DNA of 64,000 bases from Pseudomonadota bacterium (GTDB lineage Bacteria; Pseudomonadota; Gammaproteobacteria; Steroidobacterales; Woeseiaceae), in NCBI GenBank assembly GCA_022560695.1, contig JADFSP010000012.1, positions 1 through 64,000 of the forward strand. Direction: 5' to 3'. The stretch's first letter is position 1; each line of letters opens with the position of its first letter. Made by a program: the position numbers and the translations under genes. Positions 26,408-34,809 of the stretch are shown in pieces. The notes beneath the pieces were generated by a model. It saw nothing but the letters and a program-made list of their open reading frames with translations. It did no database searches and was not told where the DNA came from.

Positions 26408-26746
26408 TCAGGCAACGAGCTTGTTGAGGCCCGCCTCATACTCCGCCTTCGGCCGCACGCCGACGAATGTTGCAACGATTTGGCCCTTGTTGAACAAGAT
26501 GACCGTCGGTATCGAGCGAATGTTGAACTTGAGCGCGACCTGTTGATTGGCGTCGATATCGACTTTCGCGACCCGTATACGACCATCGTAGTTTTCGGTC
26601 AACGATTCGATAATGGGTCCCAGGGCGCGGCATGGCGCGCACCACTCTGCCCAGAAATCAACGAGTACAGGCCGATCCGATTTCAGGACCTGGCTGGCGA
26701 AATCCGAGTCCGTCACGGCTAACGGATGTGGTGCGGTTTGGTTCAT
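26408..26746 (-). CDS. trxA: Thioredoxin
   Basis: A 112-residue thioredoxin: VLVDFWAEWCAPCRALGPIIE holds the redox pair C36/C39, and the cis-proline segment is SIPTVILFNKG. The active site is WCAPC rather than the more common WCGPC, which occurs in a subset of bacterial thioredoxins. No signal peptide is present, so it is cytoplasmic. It is a single gene, divergent from xdhC and convergent with puuB. Confidence 0.94.
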   Translation of the reverse strand: MNQTAPHPLAVTDSDFASQVLKSDRPVLVDFWAEWCAPCRALGPIIESLTENYDGRIRVAKVDIDANQQVALKFNIRSIPTVILFNKGQIVATFVGVRPKAEYEAGLNKLVA

Positions 26747-26903
26747 AATCCATCTCCTTCGGTCGGCCGGCGAATTCGGCGGCGCGATACTTCAATCGCA
26801 CATGGATCTTGGAGTGCTTTGGCTGCATTCAAGATTCAGACCTGCGGTGCAGCCTCGAGATTCAGATCAAAATGGCATACCGGTATTCCGCAAGAGCAGT
26901 TTG

Positions 26904-27962
26904 TTGAACGCGAGCCAATTGCTGAAGTTTTTTGAGGCTCGCAGGCGCCGCGAAGAGCCGCTCGTACTGGTTACGGTATTCGACACGCAAGGATCGACCT
27001 ACAGCAAGGCCGGCGCGCGCATGCTGATTGACCAGAACGGTGATTTCCAGGGCATGTTGTCCGGTGGATGTCTGGAGGGTGACCTGGCAGTTCGTGCGAA
27101 AATCGTCGTCGAATCGGGCTCGCCGCAAGTCGTGACTTATGATCTCAGCCAGGACGACGAGCTCTGGGGCCTCGGCATAGGTTGTGACGGGCTCATGCGA
27201 GTGTTCCTGCAGCCCTTGATCCATGGATCCGGGTATCAGCCATTCGCCGCGTTGGCGGATATTTTGCGTGGCCACTCCATGGCCGTTGCGACGACCGTCA
27301 TCGAGTCCACAAGTCCTGCGACACCGCCGGGCGCAACCGTGATCCGAAATGATGCGGGGGCACAAGTCTTTGGCATGAGTGACGACTGCGCTGAAGCGTT
27401 GACTGCAGCGGTCCCTGCGGTGGCCGAGCAGGGATTATCGAGTGTGTCGCAAGTTCAGATCGGTGATGAGCGTTTGCTGGTGCTCAATGCTCTCGTCGAG
27501 CCGCCGCCGCGTCTTCTGGTGCTGGGCGCCGGCCTCGATGCAGAGCCGATTGTGCGTTTCGCGAGCGAGCTGGGCTGGCGATGTACGGTCGTCGATCATC
27601 GCCAGGCCTACATCGATAATGGCGATTTCGGCCGCGCTGATACGGCCCTGTGCGTGCCCGCAGATAATCTTGCGGACATGCTCGAACTGCCGGAGTTCGA
27701 TTTCGCGATCGTCATGAGCCATCACCTCGTCAGCGATCGCAGTTACTTGCGGCAACTTGCGGCGACGGACATTTCCTACATCGGGCTCCTCGGCCCCGCC
27801 AACCGGCGCGAACGTCTTTTGTCGGACCTCCGTCAATCGGGAACAGACCTGGGAGACAGGCTCCACGGGCCTGCGGGACTGGACATCGGCGGCCGCGGGC
27901 CGGCGGCGATCGCGTTGTCGATCATGGCCGAGATGCAGCAGCAATCGAGGCGGCGTTGCTAG
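26904..27962 (+). CDS. xdhC: XdhC/CoxI-family molybdenum-cofactor insertion protein
   Basis: XdhC proteins bind molybdenum cofactor and hand it to xanthine dehydrogenase-type enzymes. The N-terminal half has VTVFDTQGSTYSKAGARMLI and the GCLEGDLA motif with its conserved Cys. The C-terminal half is a Rossmann-like domain (RLLVLGAGLDAEPIVRFASELGW) and ends with IGLLGPANRRERLL. TTG 26904 gives MNASQLLKFF, the usual family start and about 352 residues. An in-frame ATG at 26802 would add 34 residues without homology. No xanthine dehydrogenase subunit genes are nearby. The gene overlaps the TetR gene stop by 4 nt. Confidence 0.88.
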   Translation: MNASQLLKFFEARRRREEPLVLVTVFDTQGSTYSKAGARMLIDQNGDFQGMLSGGCLEGDLAVRAKIVVESGSPQVVTYDLSQDDELWGLGIGCDGLMRVFLQPLIHGSGYQPFAALADILRGHSMAVATTVIESTSPATPPGATVIRNDAGAQVFGMSDDCAEALTAAVPAVAEQGLSSVSQVQIGDERLLVLNALVEPPPRLLVLGAGLDAEPIVRFASELGWRCTVVDHRQAYIDNGDFGRADTALCVPADNLADMLELPEFDFAIVMSHHLVSDRSYLRQLAATDISYIGLLGPANRRERLLSDLRQSGTDLGDRLHGPAGLDIGGRGPAAIALSIMAEMQQQSRRRC

Positions 27963-28621
27963 CGGCCCGGTAGCGGGCCGGGCAGAAAAATCCGGATGAT
28001 CATGTCGGCGAGTTCCTCGAGCGTTGCGGGCGAGTCGAAATCGATGTTGCTCGTGCCTTTGATTTCGAGTGCCAGGGCGAGCAGGGCGCCCGCCGATACG
28101 CGAATCATGTTGAACAACAATGCGGGGTCGCCCGGAGGCGCGATGCCCAGTTCCTGCAACTCTTTCAACTGCTGCACGACCTCCTTGAACAATGGCCGCA
28201 GGTGATTTTGGACGAGCCAGTCCAGACGGGCACTCGGATAATTCGCTTCCTGAAGAATGATCTTGTGCAGCGCAGGCTGTTTGTGCGCATAGCGCACATA
28301 AGTGCGAATAAAAGCCACGGCACGAGCCTTCGGGTCGGCCACCGGCACCGCGGCAATTGCCTTGACCAGGGCGATGTTGAACTCCCGGAATATGCCGTTT
28401 GTCGCGGCGCGCCACAAACTGTCCTTGTTCTTGAAGTGGTAGGTGATCAGGGGGTGATGCACGCCCGCGCGGTCCGCGATGTCGCGTGTCGAAGTGCCTT
28501 TGAAGCCATTCTCGGAGAATGCCTCGATAGCGGCGTCGAGCAACTTCTGCTGCGTCACTATGCTCCGCTGCTGTTGTTTTCTCGCCGGCCTTGTTTTGAC
28601 GGCGAGTGCCTGGTCAGACAC
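27959..28621 (-). CDS. TetR/AcrR-family transcriptional regulator
   Basis: A 220-residue TetR protein. The HTH is at about 25-70 (LLDAAIEAFSENGFKGTSTRD, then IADRAGVHHPLITYHFKNKDSLW), followed by a helical domain with a long C-terminal part. It starts at GTG 28621 with GGAG 9 nt upstream. It is convergent with xdhC (4-nt overlap) and downstream of the receiver-TonB gene by 107 bp. Its target is not evident, and no clear palindrome is seen in the 107-bp gap. Confidence 0.9.
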   Translation of the reverse strand: MSDQALAVKTRPARKQQQRSIVTQQKLLDAAIEAFSENGFKGTSTRDIADRAGVHHPLITYHFKNKDSLWRAATNGIFREFNIALVKAIAAVPVADPKARAVAFIRTYVRYAHKQPALHKIILQEANYPSARLDWLVQNHLRPLFKEVVQQLKELQELGIAPPGDPALLFNMIRVSAGALLALALEIKGTSNIDFDSPATLEELADMIIRIFLPGPLPGR

Positions 28622-28728
28622 GATCTGACACTCCGCAAGGATGAAATATCGCTGCAGACTAGCGGGAATATCAGAAATGATCCAGTTTGGAAGGTTTTCC
28701 CGGCGCGCCTGGCCGGCTCATGTGCCGG

Positions 28729-31700
28729 CTACTCGATCGCAAACATCATGCGCACGGCCGCGCGCCTTTCGACCGCAATACCATCGTCGAAAACAGGTTC
28801 GAATTCCCATCCCTCGACGGCTCGAATGGCGGCATCGACAAACGTATTGCCCGGAGTCGATTCCGTAACGTCGACATTCGTCACTGTGCCATCGAGGGTC
28901 AGTGTGAACTCGACGTCCACCCAGCCCGATAACTTGCGGCGCTGGGCGCTGCGCGGATACCTTGGCGCCACGTACTTGGTACGGACCAACGAACTGACCG
29001 CGACGGGTCTGTCCGGGACGGGTGGCGGCAGATTCTGCGCAGTGTCATCCTGTCCGGCATCGCTGCCGGCATCCGCCGCTGCAGCGCCGGCAAAGTCATC
29101 TGAATCCTCGATGGGTGCGGCACCCGCCTGGTTGTCGTCGGCCGTCTCAGTTGCGGCGGAGGTATCAGGTCTGGGCTCCGGCGTCCTGACTACGGGCCTG
29201 GGCCGCGGCGCCGGAGTCTGACGTTGAGTGCCCGAAGGTCCCTGGGCAATGGCCAGCCGGTCAACCTGGCTGGGGCGCGACGACGTTGGGGCGCTTTCGC
29301 GTGCCTCAAGCAGGGCCTTCTTTGATGCAGCGAGCGCCGCACTTGACGGATCCAGGCTACGTACGTCTCCTAACAATTTTTCTGCGGCATCAAACTTGCC
29401 GATATCGATTTGCGCGCGGGCCTGCAGAATCAGTTCGCTCGCGATAGCCGACAGCCCCTGGCGTGCCGCCAGGCTATCGGGATCGATATTGAGGACGAGT
29501 TCAAAGTAATAGCGGGCATTGTCATTCGCCGGCGATACGAGCATGCCCTTCTCGAACTGCTGCGTTGCCAGCGTAAGGGTTGCGTCGATACGTCGTGCAC
29601 TGCGAGCGGTCTTGACTTCAGCGGCGAGAGCGTCGATCTTGGTCCTGTCTGCACCATCCAGCGAGCGGGCACCGGCAAGCGCTGTCGACGCATCCTCAAA
29701 CCGTGATTCGCGCAGCGCACTGCGAGCGTCGTCGAGGTAGCCGCGTAATTGCACTTCAGCCAATTGGGCATTCAGGAACGGTAATCTCTGGTGGGCCGGG
29801 TCGGCGAATGTGACTTGCGCGAGCGCTGCTGTCGCTTCATCGATGCGGCGCTCCAGAAGTGCGGTCTCCGCCATACCGAGCGCCTCGTCGAGCGTTGCCG
29901 CGAGCTCTGCATCAATGTTGGCATCGGAAGGCGCCACTGTTTCGGCTGCCAGGAAGAGTTCGATCGCATTGGCGACAGGTGGGTTGTATATATGGCCCGC
30001 GTCACGAGCACTGCGTGCCATTTCAAGCAATTCATCGAATGTCGCCCCGGCCACGCCACTCAGGGCGGATGAAGTACCGAACGCCGAGTCGGGTTCACTG
30101 ACCGAACCCGGTCTTGAAAATACGCCGTCAAAGCCGTCCAAATACCAATAGCTTCCGCCGGAGACGGCAATCAGGACGATCGCACCGACCGCCGCAACTT
30201 TGCGCAGATTAAGTGGCAACGCATTGCTTGCCCCGATCGCTCGCCTGCCCCTGGGCACATCCTCACCCTTGAACAATCGTGTGGCGCCGACGATTACTCC
30301 GCCGACAGCTCCGACTACGGCGCCTATCTGTCGTTTCACGCCCCCCTCTTCGATGCCGAACGCGCCCGACAGACGATCGTCGGCCGAAGACGGCCGAATG
30401 GCTGCTGCCCTGGCTTGCTTCTTCGCTAATGCCTCGGCTTTCTTCTTTGCCGATGTCTCGGCTTTCTCCTTCGCAACCGCCTCGGCCTTTTCTTTCGCTG
30501 CTGCCTTGGCTTTCTCCCTGGCTTCCGCCTTGGCTTGCTTCTTCGCTGCTGCGTCTGCTTTCTTTCTTGCCGACGCTTCGGCCTTTTCTTTCGCTGCTGC
30601 TGCCGCTTCGGCCTGCTTTTTCGCGAGTGCTTCAGCTTTCTGTTTTGCGGCTTCGGCTTCAGCTTTCTTTTTTGCGGCTTCGGCTTCGGCTTTCTGTTTT
30701 GCGGCTTCGGCTTCAGCCTGTTTAATCGCCAGTGCTTCGGCTTTTTGCTTCGCGGTTTCGGCTTCGGCTTTTTGCTTTGCGGCTTCGGCTTTGGCTTTTT
30801 GCTTCGCGGCTTCGGCTTTTTGCTTCGCGGCTTCGGCTTTGGCCTTCTGTTTTGCGGCTTCGGCTTTTTGTTTCGCGGCGGCTTCAGCCTTTGGATCCGG
30901 TGTCGGCTTGGCTTTCGGCAGTCCCAGGGACACGAATTTCGGCGCCCATCGCGACTTGGGCGCCGCCTTGAACGCGGAGTCGGGTGCCTCCAGGTGGTGC
31001 TTGACGGATGCTTCAATTGCGAGTCGCGCACGGCCAGCCGAAACCGGTTTCATCAGGAATCGATAGACCTTGCCCCGGTTGATCAGATCCATGAGCATCT
31101 CACCGTCATCGCGACGGCCGGCGACGATCGAGACGAGGCGCTTTTTCGATTCACGCAGATGTTGAGTTAGTTTCTCGATGTTCGAGCCGATCATTGCGGC
31201 ATCAACGACAGCAACGCCGACCTTGCTCTTCTTTAACGCCTGTTCCGCCTGCTTTAGCGTGCTTGCATGATGGACGTTGTGCAGCCCGCGAACAGAACCT
31301 TTGATTGTGCTGAGAAATTCGTCGTCCGTCGTCAATATGAGGACGTCGATAGTGCGCGCGCCGACTGCTATGGATGACGATATTTTGGTCGGATCGAGGG
31401 CGTACATACGGCCTGTGCCGTCGCTGATGATCGCCGAGCCGTTTTCGGCTGTTTCCATCACGATATGCTCGGACGTCGGTGCGTCGACCCTTGCCGAGTT
31501 ATCATTTGCAGACTTGGCCAACGCCATCAGGCGCATTTGCTGCGTCGCATTATCAATGATTTTGCCGAGTTCTTTCGGACTGATACCACCGCGGACTATC
31601 TGAAATACTTCCTCATCGCCGACGAGCGCCTCGAGATCATCCTCCATGCTGGCGAGCAATATGCCGATTGTCTCCGGGGAGCGTTTCTTGGCCTCGCGCA

Positions 31701-31905
31701 AAGCTTCAACGCCGCTCATCCCCGGCAGTTCCTGAGCCGACACGATGACGTGAATGGGCGTGTCGCCGAGCGTGTTCAGTGCTTCGGTGCCGCTTGTCGC
31801 ACAGTGTACTGTGTAGCGTTCGTCGAACCCGGCACTTAAATCGTCCAGCGTGCCTCGCTCACTGTGAAGCAACAGTACCTGCGTATTGAATCGGTCCAGC
31901 GGCAC
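28729..31905 (-). CDS. Receiver-receiver/Lys-Ala coiled coil/TPR/TonB C-terminal fusion protein
   Basis: A 1,058-residue mosaic. Residues 8-122 form a degenerate receiver domain: Ala57 replaces the phosphoacceptor Asp and the acidic pocket is missing. Residues 186-305 form a second receiver with D194/D195, D235 and K286 kept. Residues 331-502 are a Lys/Ala/Glu-rich helix. Residues 527-543 are a glycine zipper (G528, G532, G536, G540) and 569-587 a membrane helix. Residues 615-870 are TPR-like helical repeats and 873-965 a Pro/Ala/Asp-rich linker. Residues 970-1058 are a TonB C-terminal domain (YPRSAQRRKLSGWVDVEF, WEFEP). The start is GTG with GGAGG (31917-31913) 7 nt upstream. It probably spans the inner membrane, with receivers inside and TonB domain in the periplasm. 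No ExbB/ExbD is nearby. Confidence 0.85.
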   Translation of the reverse strand: MPLDRFNTQVLLLHSERGTLDDLSAGFDERYTVHCATSGTEALNTLGDTPIHVIVSAQELPGMSGVEALREAKKRSPETIGILLASMEDDLEALVGDEEVFQIVRGGISPKELGKIIDNATQQMRLMALAKSANDNSARVDAPTSEHIVMETAENGSAIISDGTGRMYALDPTKISSSIAVGARTIDVLILTTDDEFLSTIKGSVRGLHNVHHASTLKQAEQALKKSKVGVAVVDAAMIGSNIEKLTQHLRESKKRLVSIVAGRRDDGEMLMDLINRGKVYRFLMKPVSAGRARLAIEASVKHHLEAPDSAFKAAPKSRWAPKFVSLGLPKAKPTPDPKAEAAAKQKAEAAKQKAKAEAAKQKAEAAKQKAKAEAAKQKAEAETAKQKAEALAIKQAEAEAAKQKAEAEAAKKKAEAEAAKQKAEALAKKQAEAAAAAKEKAEASARKKADAAAKKQAKAEAREKAKAAAKEKAEAVAKEKAETSAKKKAEALAKKQARAAAIRPSSADDRLSGAFGIEEGGVKRQIGAVVGAVGGVIVGATRLFKGEDVPRGRRAIGASNALPLNLRKVAAVGAIVLIAVSGGSYWYLDGFDGVFSRPGSVSEPDSAFGTSSALSGVAGATFDELLEMARSARDAGHIYNPPVANAIELFLAAETVAPSDANIDAELAATLDEALGMAETALLERRIDEATAALAQVTFADPAHQRLPFLNAQLAEVQLRGYLDDARSALRESRFEDASTALAGARSLDGADRTKIDALAAEVKTARSARRIDATLTLATQQFEKGMLVSPANDNARYYFELVLNIDPDSLAARQGLSAIASELILQARAQIDIGKFDAAEKLLGDVRSLDPSSAALAASKKALLEARESAPTSSRPSQVDRLAIAQGPSGTQRQTPAPRPRPVVRTPEPRPDTSAATETADDNQAGAAPIEDSDDFAGAAAADAGSDAGQDDTAQNLPPPVPDRPVAVSSLVRTKYVAPRYPRSAQRRKLSGWVDVEFTLTLDGTVTNVDVTESTPGNTFVDAAIRAVEGWEFEPVFDDGIAVERRAAVRMMFAIE
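30400..30897 (-). repeat. Tandem Lys-Ala-Glu coding repeat
   Basis: This stretch of the receiver-TonB gene encodes about 166 residues made of variants of the units AEAAKQK and AKAEAAKQK, ending with AKEKAEA and AKKKAEA types. The DNA is correspondingly repetitive, with recurrent GCTTCGGCTTT on the + strand. Composition and heptad-like spacing suggest a single long alpha-helix, like TolA domain II. Such DNA can gain or lose units by slippage. Confidence 0.9.
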
Positions 31906-32141
31906 TCCAGGTCCTCCATTTGCCTTATGTTGAATCGGACGGGCAGTCCTTTCGTCGGAGCAGTATATCCTTGCAGGCCGGGCTAGGTATCGCTGCTGGC
32001 CCGATGATGTTGGATTCTGTGACGCGACGCACAGTCAGGCTGTCTGGCGTGTCACGTTCGGTCCTGGGCGCAATGCAAGCCAAGCAACTTTCGCCAAATT
32101 GCGACACCTGCGAGCTACCCGGAGCATTCCGTACTCGTGTT

Positions 32142-34064
32142 TCAGGACGATTGGGCGCGATTCCGGACTTCGCGTTCGAGTCCGTCGATGGCCTCATCAA
32201 GAGCAATCACGCGTTGCTGTTTCGAACCAAGGCGACGCTCGGCCACGGTCCGGTTTTTGACTTCACGCTGGCCTACCGCGAGTAGCGCGGGCACCTTCGC
32301 GACACTGTGCTCACGAACCTTGTAAGCGATTTTTTCGTTGCGCAGATCCGTTTCGGCACGCAGACCCCTTTTGCGCAATTCGGCTGCCACCTCCTCGGCA
32401 TAGTCATCGGCTTCGGACGTGATGGTCAATACCTGGACCTGTGTTGGTGCGAGCCATAGCGGCAAGTGGCCGGCGTGATGCTCGAGCAAGATAGCGATGA
32501 ATCTCTCCAGCGAGCCGAACATCGCACGGTGCAGAATCACCGGTGTGTGCTTGTTACCGTCCTCACCGATGTAGGTTGCGCCGAGTCGGCCTGGAAGATT
32601 GAGATCGACTTGCAAGGTTCCGCATTGCCAGTCGCGCCCGATCGCGTCGCGCAACACGAATTCGAGTTTCGGTCCGTAAAATGCACCTTCGTTCGGGTTG
32701 TACTCGTAATCGAGACCCGCGACCTCGAGCGCTTTCTTCAGTGCAGCCTCAGACTGGTCCCACACCGCATCTTCGCCGACCCGCACCTCGGGCCGGTCAG
32801 CGAACTTGATACGCACATCGTCGAAGCCGAAATCATGATAGATGCCCAGGATCAGGTCGCATACCGCGATCGACTCGGCGGTAATCTGCTCGGGCGTACA
32901 GAAAATGTGTGCATCGTCCTGGGTAAAGGCTCGCACCCTGAGCAGGCCGTGCAATGCACCTGACGGCTCGTAGCGATGCACCTTGCCGAACTCGGCCAGG
33001 CGATAAGGAAGATCGCGGTAACTCTTGATTCCCTGCTTGAAAATCTGCACATGTCCGGGGCAATTCATGGGCTTGATCGCATAAGTACGCCCGTCTTCGG
33101 TTTCGGTCGTGTACATGTGATCGCCGAACGATTCCCAATGGCCCGACGCTTCCCATAGCGAGCGAGCCATGAGATCGGGCGTGTTGACCTCGAGGTAGCC
33201 AGCCGCATTCTGCTTCTGACGTATGTAATCGACCAGGTTTTGAAACATCGCCCATCCCTTGGGGTGCCAGAAAACGGCGCCCGGCGCCTCATCCTGGAAA
33301 TGGAACAGATCCATGATGCGGCCAAGTCGGCGGTGGTCGCGCTTCTCCGCCTCTTCGAGCATGTTGACGTGTTTGCGCAGCTGTTTCTCATTCGCCCACG
33401 CGGTGCCGTAGATACGTTGCAACATGTCATTGCGCGAATCGCCACGCCAATACGCCCCGGAGACCCGGGTCAGCTTGAAAGCCTTGCCGAGCTTGCCTGT
33501 TGACGGTAAATGGGGACCGCGGCAAAGATCGATGAAGTTACCCTGGCGATACAGTGTCAGCGTTTCGCCTGGCGGAATTCCTTCGATGATTTCGGCCTTG
33601 TACTCCTCACCGATGCTGCGGAAAAATTCGATCGCTTTGCCGCGCTGCCAGACCTCGCGCTCTATCGGCTCGTCGCGATCGACGATGTCCTTCATGCGCG
33701 CCTCAATGATCTCCAGATCGCTTTCGGTAAACGGCTCCACGCGCGCAAAATCATAGTAAAAGCCGTTTTCTATGGCGGGCCCGATCGTTACCTGTGTGTC
33801 GGGCCAGAGTTCCTTGACGGCCTCGGCAAGCACGTGTGCAGCATCATGCCGCAGCAGCTCGAGACCCTCGTCGGATTCCCGTGTCACGATCTCAATGGCA
33901 GCGTCGGACTCGATGTCGCGACCAAGGTCCCAGAGTTCGCCATCCACACGGACAGCCACGGCGTCCCGCGCCAGGCTCTTGCCGATGCTGGCGGCAATGT
34001 CGGCCCCTCGGGTGGCAGCGTCAAACTGCCGTTCGGAGCCGTCTGGTAACGTGATTTTCGGCAT
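32142..34064 (-). CDS. thrS: Threonyl-tRNA synthetase
   Basis: A 640-residue class II synthetase (E. coli 642). Order: TGS domain ([15 protein letters not shown]), editing domain with HDAAH and CRGPH zinc-site motifs, catalytic core with the MNCPGHV cysteine and [26 protein letters not shown], and the anticodon-binding domain ([32 protein letters not shown]). The frame is open to 34226, but ATG 34064 (MPKITL) is the conserved start. In most gammaproteobacteria thrS is followed by infC-rpmI-rplT. Here the next gene downstream is the receiver-TonB fusion, and no infC is seen. Confidence 0.97.
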   Translation of the reverse strand: MPKITLPDGSERQFDAATRGADIAASIGKSLARDAVAVRVDGELWDLGRDIESDAAIEIVTRESDEGLELLRHDAAHVLAEAVKELWPDTQVTIGPAIENGFYYDFARVEPFTESDLEIIEARMKDIVDRDEPIEREVWQRGKAIEFFRSIGEEYKAEIIEGIPPGETLTLYRQGNFIDLCRGPHLPSTGKLGKAFKLTRVSGAYWRGDSRNDMLQRIYGTAWANEKQLRKHVNMLEEAEKRDHRRLGRIMDLFHFQDEAPGAVFWHPKGWAMFQNLVDYIRQKQNAAGYLEVNTPDLMARSLWEASGHWESFGDHMYTTETEDGRTYAIKPMNCPGHVQIFKQGIKSYRDLPYRLAEFGKVHRYEPSGALHGLLRVRAFTQDDAHIFCTPEQITAESIAVCDLILGIYHDFGFDDVRIKFADRPEVRVGEDAVWDQSEAALKKALEVAGLDYEYNPNEGAFYGPKLEFVLRDAIGRDWQCGTLQVDLNLPGRLGATYIGEDGNKHTPVILHRAMFGSLERFIAILLEHHAGHLPLWLAPTQVQVLTITSEADDYAEEVAAELRKRGLRAETDLRNEKIAYKVREHSVAKVPALLAVGQREVKNRTVAERRLGSKQQRVIALDEAIDGLEREVRNRAQSS

Positions 34065-34111
34065 GATTCGGATTGGTGTATGTTTGTTTGCCTGCCCGAA
34101 GATACGGCGGG

Positions 34112-34117
34112 ATTGTA
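34112..34117 (-). promoter_or_regulatory. Putative -10 element of thrS
   Basis: On the minus strand TGTACAAT is followed by CCCGCCG, about 48 nt before the thrS ATG. The -35 is weak. It shares the TACAAT plus GC-rich discriminator pattern with the elements before glnS and cphB. Confidence 0.4.
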
Positions 34118-34204
34118 CAGAAAATTTCTGGCCTGGACTTTGGAACCTCGTCAACGTGATATTGATGGGTACGGAGCCAGGCGGATACGGAGGCCGACAG
34201 GACA

Positions 34205-34711
34205 ATGCAGGGACTCGAACAGCCATTCCCGTCGCAACAGCACGATCACGACGACTGTATCTCGACCGCCATGGATGCCGCCGAAGGTCTGTGCCGCCAG
34301 CGCGGGCTTCGCTTCACCGAGCTGAGACGACACGTGCTGGCCTTGGTCTGGCACAGCCACAAACCCGTCGGGGCGTACGAAATCCTCGGCAAGCTCGGCG
34401 AGGAGGGCAGGAAGGCCGCCCCGCCGACCGTTTATCGGGCTCTCGAATTTCTGATCGAGGCCGGGCTTGTGCACCGTCTCGACTCGCTCAATGCGTTTAT
34501 CGGCTGTCCCGATCCCGAGTGCTCGCACTCCGGCCAGTTTTTGATCTGCCGGGAATGCCGCACCGTCACTGAACTCGATGATGGCGACATCAACCTGCTA
34601 GTCGGACAAAAAGCCGGGGCGGTGGGTTTTGCGGCCGAGCACCAGATGCTCGAGGTCCGGGGATTGTGCAGCGAGTGTCGCCGGCCAGACCAGGCAACCT
34701 CAGTGAAGTAA
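34205..34711 (+). CDS. zur: Fur-family zinc uptake regulator Zur
   Basis: A 168-residue Fur-family protein. The winged helix includes the recognition region [32 protein letters not shown], which matches Zur (E. coli [13 protein letters not shown]) rather than Fur. Structural zinc cysteines are in CRECR and [19 protein letters not shown] holds further ligands. It starts at ATG 34205 and is divergent from thrS, with 140 bp between. No zinc transporter genes or Zur box are visible in the window. Confidence 0.92.
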   Translation: MQGLEQPFPSQQHDHDDCISTAMDAAEGLCRQRGLRFTELRRHVLALVWHSHKPVGAYEILGKLGEEGRKAAPPTVYRALEFLIEAGLVHRLDSLNAFIGCPDPECSHSGQFLICRECRTVTELDDGDINLLVGQKAGAVGFAAEHQMLEVRGLCSECRRPDQATSVK

Positions 34712-34771
34712 TGAATGCCGAGTTCATCAATTTGTCCGTTACGGAGCGCTGGGCGCCTTCCAGAGTTCGCG

Positions 34772-34777
34772 TACAAT
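34772..34777 (+). promoter_or_regulatory. Putative -10 element of glnS
   Basis: GTACAATACCGCCC lies 32 nt before the glnS ATG. TACAAT is a good -10 and the following CCGCCC is a GC-rich discriminator of the kind found at stringently controlled promoters. No matching -35 is evident. Confidence 0.4.
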
Positions 34778-34809
34778 ACCGCCCTTCGGATTGACCCTGA
34801 CTGCCTTTC

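Noticed and set aside
27959-27962. Overlap of xdhC and TetR stops as evidence of a shared pathway
   Set aside because: A 4-nt convergent overlap is common in compact genomes and says nothing on its own about function.
30200-31066. Ala/Phe/Ser-rich 288-residue frame on the + strand
   Set aside because: It is the mirror of the Lys/Ala repeat of the receiver-TonB gene; its repeats come entirely from that sequence.
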